This document shows positions 1-10,743 of a stretch of 64,000 nt of DNA, in pieces. Every line of letters starts with the position of its first letter. Within the stretch, counting starts at the first letter, position 1. Location of the stretch: positions 28,133-92,132 of the forward strand of contig QKWP01001958.1 of the NCBI GenBank assembly GCA_003550325.1, in the 5' to 3' direction. The notes below the pieces were generated by a model, which was not told the DNA's origin, searched no databases, and was given only the letters and a program-made list of their open reading frames with translations. Both the position numbers and the translations under genes were made by a program. The DNA is from Gigaspora rosea. Lineage: Eukaryota > Glomeromycota > Glomeromycetes > Diversisporales > Gigasporaceae.

Positions 1-960
1 AATGGGCCCTTTTAATACGGAGCACTCCATATTTGCTTATATTTGCTTATATTCGATTATATTCGCTCATATTCATGACTTCTTGCAAAGTGCCAGAAAT
101 GTTAGAATTGGTGTTCTTGTAAAGTGCCAGAAAAGTCAAGTTATTTTCTTGCAAATTTCTGAAAGAAGTAAAAAATAAATAAAATAAAATAAAAAACTAA
201 AAAAAAAAACAAACAAAAAACAAAAATTTAAACAAACTAAATAAAAAAATAAACAGAGCCCCAAATCTCTATTTCCTTGAAGTAAGAGTTCGTGATCTTG
301 CAATTTAGAAATTGTCAAAGGTTTTCGCAAAGTGCCAGAATAAAATAAATAAATAAAAATAAAACAAAAAACAAAACCAAAAAAAATAAAACAAAAAAAT
401 AAATGAAATGAAACCTTGCAAAAACTTGCATTCTTGGAATTTAGAAGTTGCTAGAGAAATTAGTTGTGCGTTTTTGCAAAGTGTCGAAAGTCTGAGCTAG
501 CTTGTAGAAAGTGCTAAAAAGTTGTTAGATTTCTTGCAAAGTGCAGTAGTAAAGTATAGAAATAAAATAAAAAAATTAAAAAATAAAAAAAAAACAAACC
601 GAACCTAAAAAAAATAAAACAAACCCAAAAAAAAACCAATGAAAAATGAAAAACAATATAGAATTGATAGAAGATCTAAATTATAAACAAAAAAAAATAA
701 ACAAAAATCTAATCTGATCTTGTAGTACAATTATTGAAAATTATCGAAACATTTTGAAAATATTAGTCAAATATGTTCTTGATATGATCCAGGTTACAGA
801 TCTACTGATCTAGCTTGATTTTCTAGTCCTAAAATATTTTAAAAGTATTTGAAATATTAAAAAGAAAAAAGAAATAGAAACAAAAAAGAGAGAAAAGAGA
901 GGGGTAAAAGGGAAAGAGAAGTAAAAATTACACAAACCAGTTTTTTTTTTTTAAGTTTTT
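1..960. repeat. A-rich low-complexity DNA with a recurring GCAAAGTGCCAG-like word
   Basis: Long runs of A-rich sequence (AAATAAATAAAA types) alternate with a degenerate word resembling GCAAAGTGCCAGAA, seen near 86, 122, 330, 477 and 538. A related palindromic word, GCAAGTGCCAG, recurs in the duplication at 28359-28589. I see no credible coding sequence; the small open frames here consist of Phe/Tyr/Leu runs from poly-A on the other strand. Confidence 0.6.
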
Positions 961-1396
961 TTTATACATTTTATGGAATATATATTTATAATCTATTATA
1001 GCTTACAGATCAAATGGGCTTAAGAAATTTTGAACTTGTTTTTTTTTTTTTTACCTAGTGATCAGGTTGAAATTTTCAAAATGGGTCAAAGCACTCAATT
1101 ATCAAAATATTTGAAAATATTAGTCAAACATTGATTCAGACTACAGATCTACTGATCCAGCTTGGTTTCCCAGTTTTAAAATATTTTGAAATAATTTGAA
1201 ATATTTCAAAAATATTAGAACTAAAATATTTTGAAATATATTTTACTTATTTTGTAGTGCACAAGATCTTTTGAAATATTTTACAAAAATTGAAAAAATG
1301 CAAAAATTAAAATTAGTATAAAATGTGGTTTTTTATTGGATTAATTAATTTGTAACTGTGGTTACTATAACCCATCCCAACAAGCCAATCAAATTC

Positions 1397-1657
1397 TAAG
1401 ATCAGGTGTAATGTTACACATTTGAAAAAGTCAAAACAAACGTTCGTTTTGCCAAAAATTGCTTCTAAATCAAAATTTCACATATGAAACTACTTTTCAG
1501 TTTCTAACAAAAAAAATTTCTTGCTAAATTTTAATATAACTAAAATCCTCCCTAACCCAAAAGCCTTACACCAAGCCTTACTCTAACTCTAGCCTTAATC
1601 GCACAGTTTTATTTTTATAGAAAATTTGGTTTGATAGTCACGTTACACCTGATCTTA
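1397..1657. mobile_element. MITE, copy A of a family with a conserved core
   Basis: The ends are inverted: TAAGATCAGGTGTAA on the left, and its near reverse complement TTACACCTGATCTTA on the right. The interior has no ORF but contains the words CATATGAAACTACTTTT and AAATTTCTTGCTAAATTTTA followed by CCTAACCC. The same order of words occurs in the elements at about 14870-15052 (inverted) and 16687-16966. I infer a non-autonomous DNA transposon; the superfamily is not clear and I could not fix a target duplication. Confidence 0.65.
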
Positions 1658-2084
1658 CTTAGTATTTACGGTTATAAAATTTATTCTGTAACCTATAGTT
1701 ACAAATTAATTGGGGAGCGGTCAATTAAAACACGGCTTATGGCATTTTTTGCAAAAGTGAGCTAACAATACTATCAAATAAAGCATGCATTTGACTCTAT
1801 AATTTAGCATTTAAAGCATCGATTTGCATGATAAAATTTTTGTCGATGCCTATTTTTCTATATGCCGTATGTAATTAGAAGCAATCTAAAAATAGATTTT
1901 AAAAATTAGCTTGTTGATCCTTGCTGCATAGTCATAGAAAAGAGCTTGTATGATTGGCTAATTCATGTAATAATAGATCATTGTTATTGTTGTTACACTA
2001 AATTCAAAAATTCAAAATATCAAAAATATTAGCTAAACATTGATTTATTTCGAAATATAGAGTAAAATAGTTTTTTTATTTTTT

Positions 2085-2465
2085 TTATGCACTGTAAGAA
2101 AATTGTAAATTTATAAAAAATTTTATGTAAGTTTACAATTTTCTTACATACCATAAAAAAATTGTAAATTTACGTAAAAATTTTATATAAATTTACAATT
2201 TTCTTATACACCATAAGAAAATCATAACCTTACGAAAAATTTTTATATAAATTTACAATTTTCTTACACATCGTAAGACTTACGTAATTTTACACTAAAN
2301 ATATAAATTTACGACTTACATACACACCGTAAAAAAATTGTAAACTTATAGAAAATTTTTATATAAATTTATAATTTTCTTACATATCGTAAGACTTATG
2401 CAATTTTACACTAAATATTATATGAGTTTACGATTTTCTTACATTCTGTAAAAACTTGCGAAAGT
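2085..2465. repeat. Tandem array of ~60 bp units, each itself palindromic
   Basis: About five to six degenerate units alternate TAAGAAAATTGTAAATTTA with its reverse complement, so each unit can fold on itself. An ambiguous base sits at 2300 inside the array, which suggests assembly difficulty. There is no coding potential. Confidence 0.7.
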
Positions 2466-2727
2466 TTATATATATATATTTTTGCTAATGAAAAAATCAA
2501 GTTACTATATACTAAAGTTAAAAATTTTTGGTTTGTAATATAAACCCTTTTTTTTGTTTAGATAACCTGTTTTGGGCTTTTAAATAAACTTGTTTAGCAT
2601 GTAATTCTACTTGTAATAAGGTTAAAACATGTTTTTTAGACCTTTTCTAAATAAAAATAGGGTTAAATTAGAAAAAAGTTTTTTTTTAAAAAAATGTCTT
2701 TTCTAACTTTAACTCTATTTTTTACTT

Positions 2728-3229
2728 AGTATAGTGTGGGACATCTAAAGGCTTTCCAAACTTTAAAAGCCAATAGCATTTAATATAAAAATAATATCAA
2801 AAAAAATGGACCACTATTTTGTAGATTAACTAATTTACTACAACTTAGTGGCTCTAATTTTTTAAAACTTATTATATATTTTTAATATATATGAGTATAA
2901 AAGTATACTATTTTTAAATGATACAGAAAAAATTACCTCAAAATAGACAAGTCATGTGTTTTGGCTTACTGCTATTGGTTAATTTTAAAATATTTTAAAA
3001 TTAATTTTAAAAATTAATTTAAAAATTAATTTTAAAAATTAATTTTAAAAATTAATTTTAAAAATTAATTTTAAAAATTAATTTAAAAATTAATTTTAAA
3101 AATTAATTTTAAAAATTAATTTTAAAAATTAATTTTTAACCAATAAAATGCAGAATTTCAAAAAAACATCATAAATTTTTGAAAATAGATCAAATCATGT
3201 GACTTTTGCTTTTAGGTGTCCTGCACTGT
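2728..3229. mobile_element. Tc1/mariner-like MITE (inferred) nested in the foldback element
   Basis: The left end TAGTGTGGGACATCTAAA and the right end, whose reverse complement is CAGTGCAGGACACCTAAA, form an inverted pair. It interrupts the foldback sequence between ACTTAGTA and TAAAAGGTCTA, compatible with a TA target duplication. The CAGTG start and TA target suggest Tc1/mariner, but there is no transposase. Confidence 0.55.
2972..3146. repeat. (TTAATTTTTAAAA)n tandem array bounded by inverted ends
   Basis: About twelve units of a 12-13 bp word, itself nearly palindromic, fill the centre of the MITE at 2728-3229. The array is bounded by ATTGGTTAA on the left and TTAACCAAT on the right, so the whole block is self-complementary. 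It is either an expanded centre of that MITE or a further insertion. Confidence 0.8.
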
Positions 3230-3309
3230 AAAAGGTCTAACAAACATGTTTTAACCTTATTATAAGTAGAATTACATGCTAAACAAGCTTACTTAGAAGC
3301 CCAAAACAG

Positions 3310-3895
3310 ATGGTAGGCTAAAGCCAGGTACATCACGAAATCACCCAATATATAATCTGGATCAGTCCGAACAAAACAAAGCGAGACGGCAAAGACAGGA
3401 CCCCGAACATGTAGTACAGAGGTCATATGTTACGCATTTCAGCAAAAACCCCCGAAATTTGAAAAGCAAAAAATCAGTTTTTGGCAATTATTTTGGCATC
3501 CAGTGGTCCAATTTGAATGAAATTTTTTTAAAATGAAGCTCTCAGTGAGGCGCATCTAACAAAAAAAAGTTCATTCAATTCTGATTACTGGATCAAAAGT
3601 TATTTAAATAAATAGATTTTGTCGTTTTCAGCAAATTAGGTCAAAATTGGCCAAAATCCAGTTATGACCTATATGAGAGATGTCCGGGGTCCTGCAAAGA
3701 CAAAAACACGAAATATATAAAAATGGCTATCCAAACCGTCTTGTTTGACTAAGTAAAAGTGTCGGAAATGCGTTTTTACTATATACAAACCACTTCCTAA
3801 CCTAACCCTAACCCAACCCTAACCCTAACCCTAATTAAAAATCGGAAAAATCAGAAAAATCGGGCAATCTCGTATGTACCTGGCTTTAGCCATCC
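3310..3895. mobile_element. MULE-like MITE with 10 bp target duplication
   Basis: Terminal inverted repeats include GGCTAAAGCCAGGTAC (3316-3331) and GTACCTGGCTTTAGCC (3876-3891). The flanks carry the direct repeat CCCAAAACAG at 3300-3309 and 3896-3905. A 9-11 bp duplication is typical of Mutator-like elements, but with no transposase that assignment is inferred. It sits inside the foldback element, so it inserted later. Confidence 0.65.
3793..3834 (+). repeat. Interstitial telomere-like CCCTAA repeats
   Basis: Five to six imperfect CCCTAA units lie inside the nested MITE at 3310-3895. TTAGGG is the usual fungal telomere repeat. Because the tract is inside a transposon, it need not mark a former chromosome end. 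Confidence 0.75.
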
Positions 3896-3934
3896 CCCAA
3901 AACAGGTGTATTTATTGGTTATCTAGACTAGAGT

Positions 3935-4462
3935 TAATTGGTGATCCGCGAGTCAACCAGAGAGTGGTCATAGTGAAACGTGACGCAGATTACTTATAGA
4001 AATTAGGGTTTTGCGAATGTGGAGTGCACACATCTAAAACTTTTTTTTATACTAAGTTAATCACTCTTCTGACTTAAGAGACTTTTGTAGAGCTCGTCAA
4101 GACGCATCTGATGGTGGGTAGAGCGTCAAAATCGGCCTGGTGGGTGCTGAGATATCTTTAAAAAACGTTTCTTTTACTATGTAAATTTCTTTGTAAACAA
4201 TAGGAAAGAAATTTACATAGTAAAAGAAACGTTTTTTAAAGATATCTCAGCACCCACCAGGCCGATTTTGACGCTCTACCCACCATTAGATGCGTCTTGA
4301 CGAGCTCTACAAAAGTCTCTTAAGTCAGAAGAGTGATTAACTTAGTATAAAAAAAAGTTTTAGATGTGTGCACTCCACATTCGCAAAACCCTAATTTCTA
4401 TAAGTAATCCGCGTCACGTTTCACTATAACCACTCTCTGGTTGACTCGCGGATCACCAATTA
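3935..4462. repeat. Near-perfect palindrome with 258 bp arms
   Basis: The arms 3935-4192 and 4205-4462 are the same length and separated by 12 bases. I read only two differences between them (C/T near 3970 and G/A near 4111). Outer ends are TAATTGGTGATCCGCGAG and its reverse complement. The open frames within are by-products of the palindrome. It may be a foldback transposon or an inverted duplication; near-identity of the arms implies recent formation or continuing correction between them. Confidence 0.9.
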
Positions 4463-4595
4463 AGACTTCAATCCGGATATAAATATATCCGGATTGATAT
4501 TTTGTTAAAAATTTATAGTAAAACATAGTAATTATATCCGGATGCATCCGGATATAAAATAAATCCAGATATAAAAACATAGTAAAGTCTTTAAT
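4463..4595. mobile_element. Small element built from ATCCGGAT palindromes
   Basis: AAGACTT-like ends flank four to five copies of ATCCGGAT-type words in both orientations (about 4472-4568). It abuts the right arm of the large palindrome and precedes TCTAGAC, which also occurs left of the palindrome. I interpret it as one more miniature insertion in the stack. Confidence 0.5.
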
Positions 4596-4665
4596 CTAGA
4601 CAAAAAAAGGGGGTTTATATTACAAACCAAAAATTTTTAACTTTAGTATATAGTAACTTGTTTTT

Positions 4666-6152
4666 TTGTCAAGATAACCTGTATTTTGCTACTAAGTAAA
4701 GTTGTTCAGAGCATGATTTTATATATAATTTCTGTTTTAAAATTAGTAAAAATTTGGTTTTGACAAAGTTATATTTTGAAAAAGTGCAAAATTAAAAAAA
4801 TTTTAACCTAGTTTTTAAGCTAAATTTTTTCTTTATTTCTTGTTCTATATGTTATTTAATTTATTTAGTTAAGCTGACTTAGATCTTTAGCTCAAATTTT
4901 ATAATAAATTCATAGAAAGCATTCTAGAGAAAACGTTCCTTTGATTAATATGTTGTGTAACACTGAGATAAATAATTTACCGAATAGACTTGGACAAATT
5001 TTTTTAGGGTGTCCCAGAATTTATGAAAACAGTTGTAACGTTATCCGCTCTCCATCTCCAAAAAAATTACAATTAGAAGTGACGGATTGATCGATATAAG
5101 CTAGCATGGCAGTCGGGATTTTTCGGCTACGTCCGGGAGTTCTCGGTATACGATGTTTGTTTATTCCCCCCGCGCGTAAATACGAAAACAAACTTTAAAC
5201 AAAGTTTCAATTTCAAACGGTTAACAATGCTCATATTTTGTTAATTGACTTAGTCGCTGCACTTAATATTATAATTTTTACGGACTAGCTACATAAATTT
5301 AGAGGATTGGTATTGTAATAATTAGACTATTTTGATTAAACAATCAGGAAACCAAGATCGTATCATCATTGGTGTTGAAAGCTGTTAAATATTGACACCG
5401 CCAGGATAAGTTCGGGCACATTACGAGTTAGTGTTGTGCGTTTTCAGTGTTTTTTTTTTTTTTTTTTTGAAACAATGAAAGTCCCTAAAATCTAGATACT
5501 AACAATGTCACTTCAAGATGACCCTAAATCGCATTATAGGTATTGTCAAGTGATACAATTCCTATGGTCGTCTTGGTGGCACTTACAGAGCTTGAGTCAT
5601 GACGCTAAATTGTTCTTGTACGTACGTACGTACGTACGTACGAACGTACGTAAGAGAAATGAATCTTACCAAATGAAAACTCAAAAGTAAAAATTAAATT
5701 TATATTGTATCAGAAAAATTTGATATTACATAATCTAATCAGCGTACAACCAGATAAAATGCTGCCGAGGTAAAAAAAATGACGAGAAAAATGATTTGCA
5801 ACGTACGTACGTACGTGCGTACGTACTGTACGTAGTACTTCAATTGTAAAATATTGATATTACAATTCTTCTAAACTTAAAGTCGGTACAGTGAAAATTT
5901 ATATCCTACCTTACCTCAGTTCTTAAGTTTTCGCCTGGCAACGCTCAAATAAGACTTAGATTTCTTTTTTTTTAAAAAAAATCAATACAATACAATTGTA
6001 CAAATTATTTGTGTAATTGACGATCGTGCTAAAAAGGTGACCAATGAATTTTGAACTTTAATTCGCATAAAAAAGGATATTTTTTTGACAAATCATTTCC
6101 GATAAACTTTGTTTAAACTATGCTTTGTAAATTTCCTTCGTGAAAATTCATA
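4666..6152. other. Non-coding stretch with two ACGT microsatellites
   Basis: 4666-4930 continues foldback-family sequence, including the word AGTAAAGTTGTTCAGAGCA. Two (ACGT)n tracts lie at 5619-5652 and 5801-5838; the second is interrupted. A T-run occurs at 5451-5469. I see no supported gene; the short frame over the first microsatellite is low complexity. Confidence 0.6.
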
Positions 6153-7284
6153 ATGAGTTCAAGAAATTCACCTGAACGTGAATCTATATCCGATGATTCT
6201 ACGGATCAAAGCCCTTTTCGTGATCCGGATAGGCAAATTGAATTATTTTCAATTTAATCTATGTATTTCATAAAATTTTTTTTAAACCTTATTCCTTTTT
6301 TTTTTTTAGTGAGTTGTTTTCTTATCGTTGTGCCGGCTATTCACCTATTCAAATAATGGGCTCAGATTATAATCGTTTAAAAGACGATGACGAGTTAAAC
6401 GATAACCTTATTGTGTTTTATATGAGGTATCGTTTGGTATCGTTGAAAAAGTGAGATATATTTATGATAAAAATTTTATCTTTATTGCTTATAATGTATT
6501 ATGCAATAATAGGTATTGTCTGGAAAAACTTCGTCAAAATAATGAGAATGATGCAAAAAGATATTATCTTTTCGATTCATTCTTTTATCAAAAATTATCA
6601 GATGTGAACAGCAGGTATTCTTACAATCTTGTTACCAAATATTTCATTATTATTATACGAGAATTATGAAATAAACGATCAATTCTTTATTTAGAAACAG
6701 AAATAAAGATAAAGTTTATGAAACAATGTCAAGGTGGATCAAAGTTGATCTCCTAGAATTTCGATACATTTTTGTTCCAGTTTGTGAAGAGTAAGAAGTT
6801 TCTTTTTGATTTTGGTTTTTTTTTTTTATATTGTAATGATAGCTTACATTTATTTTTCTTGATTAAAAGTCAACATTGGTATCTAGTACAAATTATCAAT
6901 CCGGCTGGGATTATTAGCAACCCACCTGATTGTCATATAGCGGTTTATGATTCCATCGCAACAAAGTTTAAACATAGTAGTGCTGTACGCATACTCAAAA
7001 ATCTACTAATCGACTATGTGAAAGATGTTAAAGGTAAAACAATTTCTAAAAGCGTAAAAATTCCTCACTCGATCGTGAAAACACCAAAACAGTTAAACAC
7101 AGTCGATTGTGGAGTTTATATTCTACACTTTATAGAAACGTTCATGGAGAATTCTAGTGTACTCGAAGAAAAAATTATTGACAAAGAAACTGAAGATGAT
7201 AATTGGAACCCTAACTCTTTACCTACAAAACGTCAAACAATTTTAGAAATAATAAAAGATATAGAAACCGAATATCAAACGTAA
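6153..7284 (+). CDS. Ulp1/Ulp2-type SUMO (or ubiquitin-like) cysteine protease, 5 exons
   Basis: My model joins 6153-6232, 6310-6426, 6513-6614, 6695-6790 and 6870-7284 into 269 residues. All four introns are phase 2 and 77-86 bp long; three are GT-AG and the first would be GC-AG (AG|GCAAAT). C48-family landmarks run in order: LKDDDELNDNLI (substrate/core motif), a W-x-K-x-DL then YIFVPVCE block typical of the Ulp2/SENP6-7 branch, HW with catalytic His at 6874-6876, Asp of YDS at 6949-6951, and QLNTVDCG with catalytic Cys at 7108-7110. The triad is therefore complete. The protein is little more than the catalytic core plus a short acidic/Ser N-terminus, much shorter than yeast Ulp2. The family removes or processes SUMO-like modifiers. 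The exon 1 junction is the weakest part; without GC-AG splicing, the first reading frame stops at about 6258. Confidence 0.82.
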
Positions 7285-8841
7285 GAATTTTGAATTTTTC
7301 ATGATATTCTAATTTACATTATTATATGATCTTAATACGTATTGTAATATTGTAATAATACATCTTTTTGAATAGTCAGTCCTGTTGACATTGTTGATTT
7401 ACACGATTAGATTAATACAGTTACAGTACTTACTGTATCGTCATAAACCGTAAACTCACATTAGACGTATAGTGCTAATAGAGTTAAAGATATATTAGCA
7501 CACGTTATAGACGATATTGCAGACGATTGTATATTGAAAATTTTGATCAAACAAATTTGTAACTTGGATAATTTTTTGGTTTTCTTAAAATAGTAAGTAA
7601 TAATACCGATATTTAATTATATCATTCATAATATTTTTTTTTTCTTTTAAATAAATTAGTATTTGAGACTTTTATAAGATTATATTTTATTGTGATACCA
7701 ATTTATTAATAGAAATACATTTTTTTTTCTCCTACCATAAAATTAATGGAGGAAGCATTATGTACAAGAAATTAATGAGGTAATTAATAAGTGATACTAA
7801 TACTTCATATATTTTAAAATGCTGTGTATATGATTATTTATAGTAGTTTTTGGGTGGTGAATTTAGAAATATTGGTTTGTTCTGGACAAAAATTATTTAT
7901 ATACATAAAAAATTGTACATTTTAATATTTGGCCTGTTTAGTGTAACATCCTAACGATTTAAAATAACATTTAACATTTAATTAGATTAGAATAAATTGA
8001 ATTATAAGTATATATTATTTTGTTATTAACTTTAGAATGTTGTCGTTGATGTGGTTGCACAAATTTAAATGAACAATCATGATGAGAAAAATGAATTAAG
8101 CTCTATTGCCTAAACGATTTTTTTTATTATTAATTAAAATTCAATGATGTACGAATTATTAAATAATTATTTAATTAAAATAAATGTAATAAACATATAA
8201 GGCTAACATAAGGTTGAGCCGGACCAGGTGATTAGGGTAATACAGAACAATACCCACTTACTTTTATCCTAACGCGTAAAAAAACTACATTAATTATCAA
8301 ATTCTATGCTATAACGATAATGAAACGCCAAAAAATGTATATTTTACTATATCAGATATCTACCTAGGCGTTATTATATCCAGAGACTAACACTCATTCT
8401 CTTAAAAAGGCATTCACTTTATTTAGTGCTAAATTCTAATAAGTGTATATATATATATTTATTTATTTATTTTTTACACACTTTTATTATGTATCAATTT
8501 TGTTACGTTTATTATTTTATTATGATAAAAAAAAGAAAAATTTACAAATTATAACTATCGGGTGAAAAAAAAAAAAAAAANGAAAAAAAAAAAAAAAACA
8601 CCCAAAGAACATAAAGAACACAAAGAACATAAAGAACATGCAAAGAGAAAAAAAAAATAACATATATATTATTTTTTTAATTTTAATAATTAAAACCTTT
8701 CATTACTGCAATAAAAATAATTCTGCCAGTTAATCTTTCCTCCTGATAAATCAAGATGTTATACTCACACAAGTTCAATTCCATTGATAAAAGTAGTAGT
8801 ATTCGAAAGAGATGTATAAGAAGAAATAACTATTTTTTAAG
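7285..8841. other. Intergenic, no gene seen
   Basis: AT-rich DNA between the protease and the convergent F-box gene. It contains an A-run with an ambiguous base at 8581 and a short 10 bp tandem repeat of AAAGAACATA type (about 8603-8640). No ORF with coding character. Confidence 0.6.
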
Positions 8842-10743
8842 TTATTCCCAAGGTAATTTATAATCATGATATTTTGTTAAAGGATTTTCAAAAGGTAAAA
8901 ATTGTTCTTTTCTAATAATCTTAATAAATCTTCCAGCTTTTTCCATCTTTTCATCCGATAATTCCGAAAATTTTAATCCATTATTACAAGTAAACATCAT
9001 TCTTCTATCAAATCTATCAAACCTATTCATATGTTGAACCACCCATCTATCATAAGTAATTTCTTCAAGACTTTTGTAAAATTCGGAATATTTCATTAAA
9101 ATATGTAAATGTTCATCGGTAATTCCTTTAGTAGAATTTAAACCAATTTTTTTAAAATTAACATGAGTAGTAGATCTTAATAAAAGTTCTAATTCTTTTG
9201 GAGTAATAAAAGAATCTAAATCTAAATAAGTTAAAGATTCAGGAAAAAATTCACTTAATTCTTGAATATAAGTACCAAAATTTTTATTATTAAATTTTGA
9301 TTTTAAAATTAATGATTGCAATTTTGAAAATTGTAACCATTTATTAAATTCATCGGTAGTATCAATTTGTTTGATATGAAGAGCCAAGTATTTGATATTT
9401 GAGCAAGTCTTCATCATAGCGCTGATTATATCTCTTGATTGATGTGGATATAAAATATCTATTGTAAGTTCTTGTAAATTTCCTTTAACAAGACGAAAAA
9501 TTTCAATAAAACTTGGACGAATATTTGTTGCGTATCTACCATCATCAAAAATAAAGAGTTTTTTGATAGAAAGAGGACGTTCTAAATCCCAAGGAATATT
9601 AACTTCAGGTTCAGCGTGAAGCTCCATTACGTTATATAAGACCAAAGTTTCAAGTTTTTTGCAAGCAGATAATAATTGAAAAGTTTTTAATCTTACGTGA
9701 ACCATATCAAATCCAAGCCAAGATAAAGTTGAAAAAGTATTTGATGATAAAATTTTAAGAATAGGATTAATAACTCTAGCCCAACGAATTACTAAAGAAT
9801 TAAGATGTTTTTGATTTTTAATCAAAGAAATAATTAAAGGATTTAAAACGTCATGACCAGTTATATCAATATAATAAAGATTATGAAAAGAAGAATTCAT
9901 AGAAAATAAAAGTTCATTTGTACTTTCACGAAGATTTTCAGGAAAGTTAATATTTGAATCACTATTACAAATTTTTAAAAAAGAGATATCTTGAGAAAAT
10001 TTTAAAAATCTATTAAAAGTATCTAAAGGAGGTACAAAGATACTATTAAATTGAATAGTAAAATCAGTTCTTTTAATATAAGCAGAATTGAATAAAAGTT
10101 TTGAAATTTCAGTCATTAAAAGCATAATTCTTCTTTTAATAACTTTAGTTCTTTGATCATTTGGTTCTCTCCAATGCCAACATAAATATTTTAAATCTTG
10201 ATCAATATTTTGACTATTACTATACCAATTTATCACAACTTTTTCAAGTTGAGGTAAATGAAATTCGTAAAGAAATTTTTGATATTGAAATAAAGGTTTT
10301 TTAAAATGAGGAATTTTAATACCATGTTGTCTTAAAAAGAATTTGCTTTGAGGATCAAGACAAGCGATATAAGTAGCAATAATATCGGATAACCAAAATT
10401 TTCCACCAGTCCAAGGATATTTTATATATTTAGTAGCAAAAGGAGTTCTCCAAATTATAGGAATCATGAGTCGACACCATCTTCTACTGACTAGTAAACA
10501 AACGAATCTACATTGAAAAGCCACAAATTCAAATATATTACGAATAATATCATCTGGAAGTTGAGGAATTCTTTCTTTTTCGATAAGTTTATGTTTATCT
10601 CGAAGTCTATCAGATCTACGTACATCTTGTGAATTAGAAATAGCTTTTGGTTGACTAGTCTTTGAGGAAGACACGTTATTAAAATCAATGGGACTTTTTC
10701 CCTGTATCCTTAATGACATGCGCATTGTGACATATATATACAC
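8842..10743 (-). CDS. F-box protein with LRR-like C-terminal region
   Basis: A single uninterrupted frame of 633 residues. The F-box is at about residues 58-100 (IPQLPDDIIRNIFEFV, then VCLLVSRRWCRLMIPIIW), following a basic Ser-rich N-terminus. The rest is a long Leu/Ile-rich helical region with irregular repeats such as LKTFQLLSACKKLETLVLYN and SLTYLDLDSFITPKELELLL, like the degenerate leucine-rich repeats of fungal F-box families. By family knowledge it would be the substrate receptor of an SCF ubiquitin ligase, binding Skp1 through the F-box; the substrate is unknown. Met1 lies in TATA-like repeat DNA, so Met7 (10725) or Met9 (10719) may be the real start. It converges with the protease gene. 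Confidence 0.88.
   Translation of the reverse strand: MYIYVTMRMSLRIQGKSPIDFNNVSSSKTSQPKAISNSQDVRRSDRLRDKHKLIEKERIPQLPDDIIRNIFEFVAFQCRFVCLLVSRRWCRLMIPIIWRTPFATKYIKYPWTGGKFWLSDIIATYIACLDPQSKFFLRQHGIKIPHFKKPLFQYQKFLYEFHLPQLEKVVINWYSNSQNIDQDLKYLCWHWREPNDQRTKVIKRRIMLLMTEISKLLFNSAYIKRTDFTIQFNSIFVPPLDTFNRFLKFSQDISFLKICNSDSNINFPENLRESTNELLFSMNSSFHNLYYIDITGHDVLNPLIISLIKNQKHLNSLVIRWARVINPILKILSSNTFSTLSWLGFDMVHVRLKTFQLLSACKKLETLVLYNVMELHAEPEVNIPWDLERPLSIKKLFIFDDGRYATNIRPSFIEIFRLVKGNLQELTIDILYPHQSRDIISAMMKTCSNIKYLALHIKQIDTTDEFNKWLQFSKLQSLILKSKFNNKNFGTYIQELSEFFPESLTYLDLDSFITPKELELLLRSTTHVNFKKIGLNSTKGITDEHLHILMKYSEFYKSLEEITYDRWVVQHMNRFDRFDRRMMFTCNNGLKFSELSDEKMEKAGRFIKIIRKEQFLPFENPLTKYHDYKLPWE

Larger units (their letters stand above)
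2490..4665. mobile_element. Foldback element broken open by several nested insertions
   Basis: The left arm starts near 2496 (CTATATACTAAAGTTAAAAA) and the matching reverse complement ends near 4660. Inner arm sequences around AGCATGTAATTCTACTTGTA at 2600-2640 recur inverted at 3240-3300. Between the arms lie four further elements, listed separately (2728-3229, 3310-3895, 3935-4462, 4463-4595). An intact relative with the same arm words lies at 19587-19985. There is no ORF. The family is best described as a non-autonomous foldback element. Confidence 0.7.

Noticed and set aside
136..330. 64-residue frame at the window start
   Set aside because: Encoded by the complement of an A-run; Phe/Tyr/Leu only.
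4398..4580. 60-residue frame on the minus strand
   Set aside because: Lies across the palindrome arm and ATCCGGAT repeats; an accident of repeat sequence.
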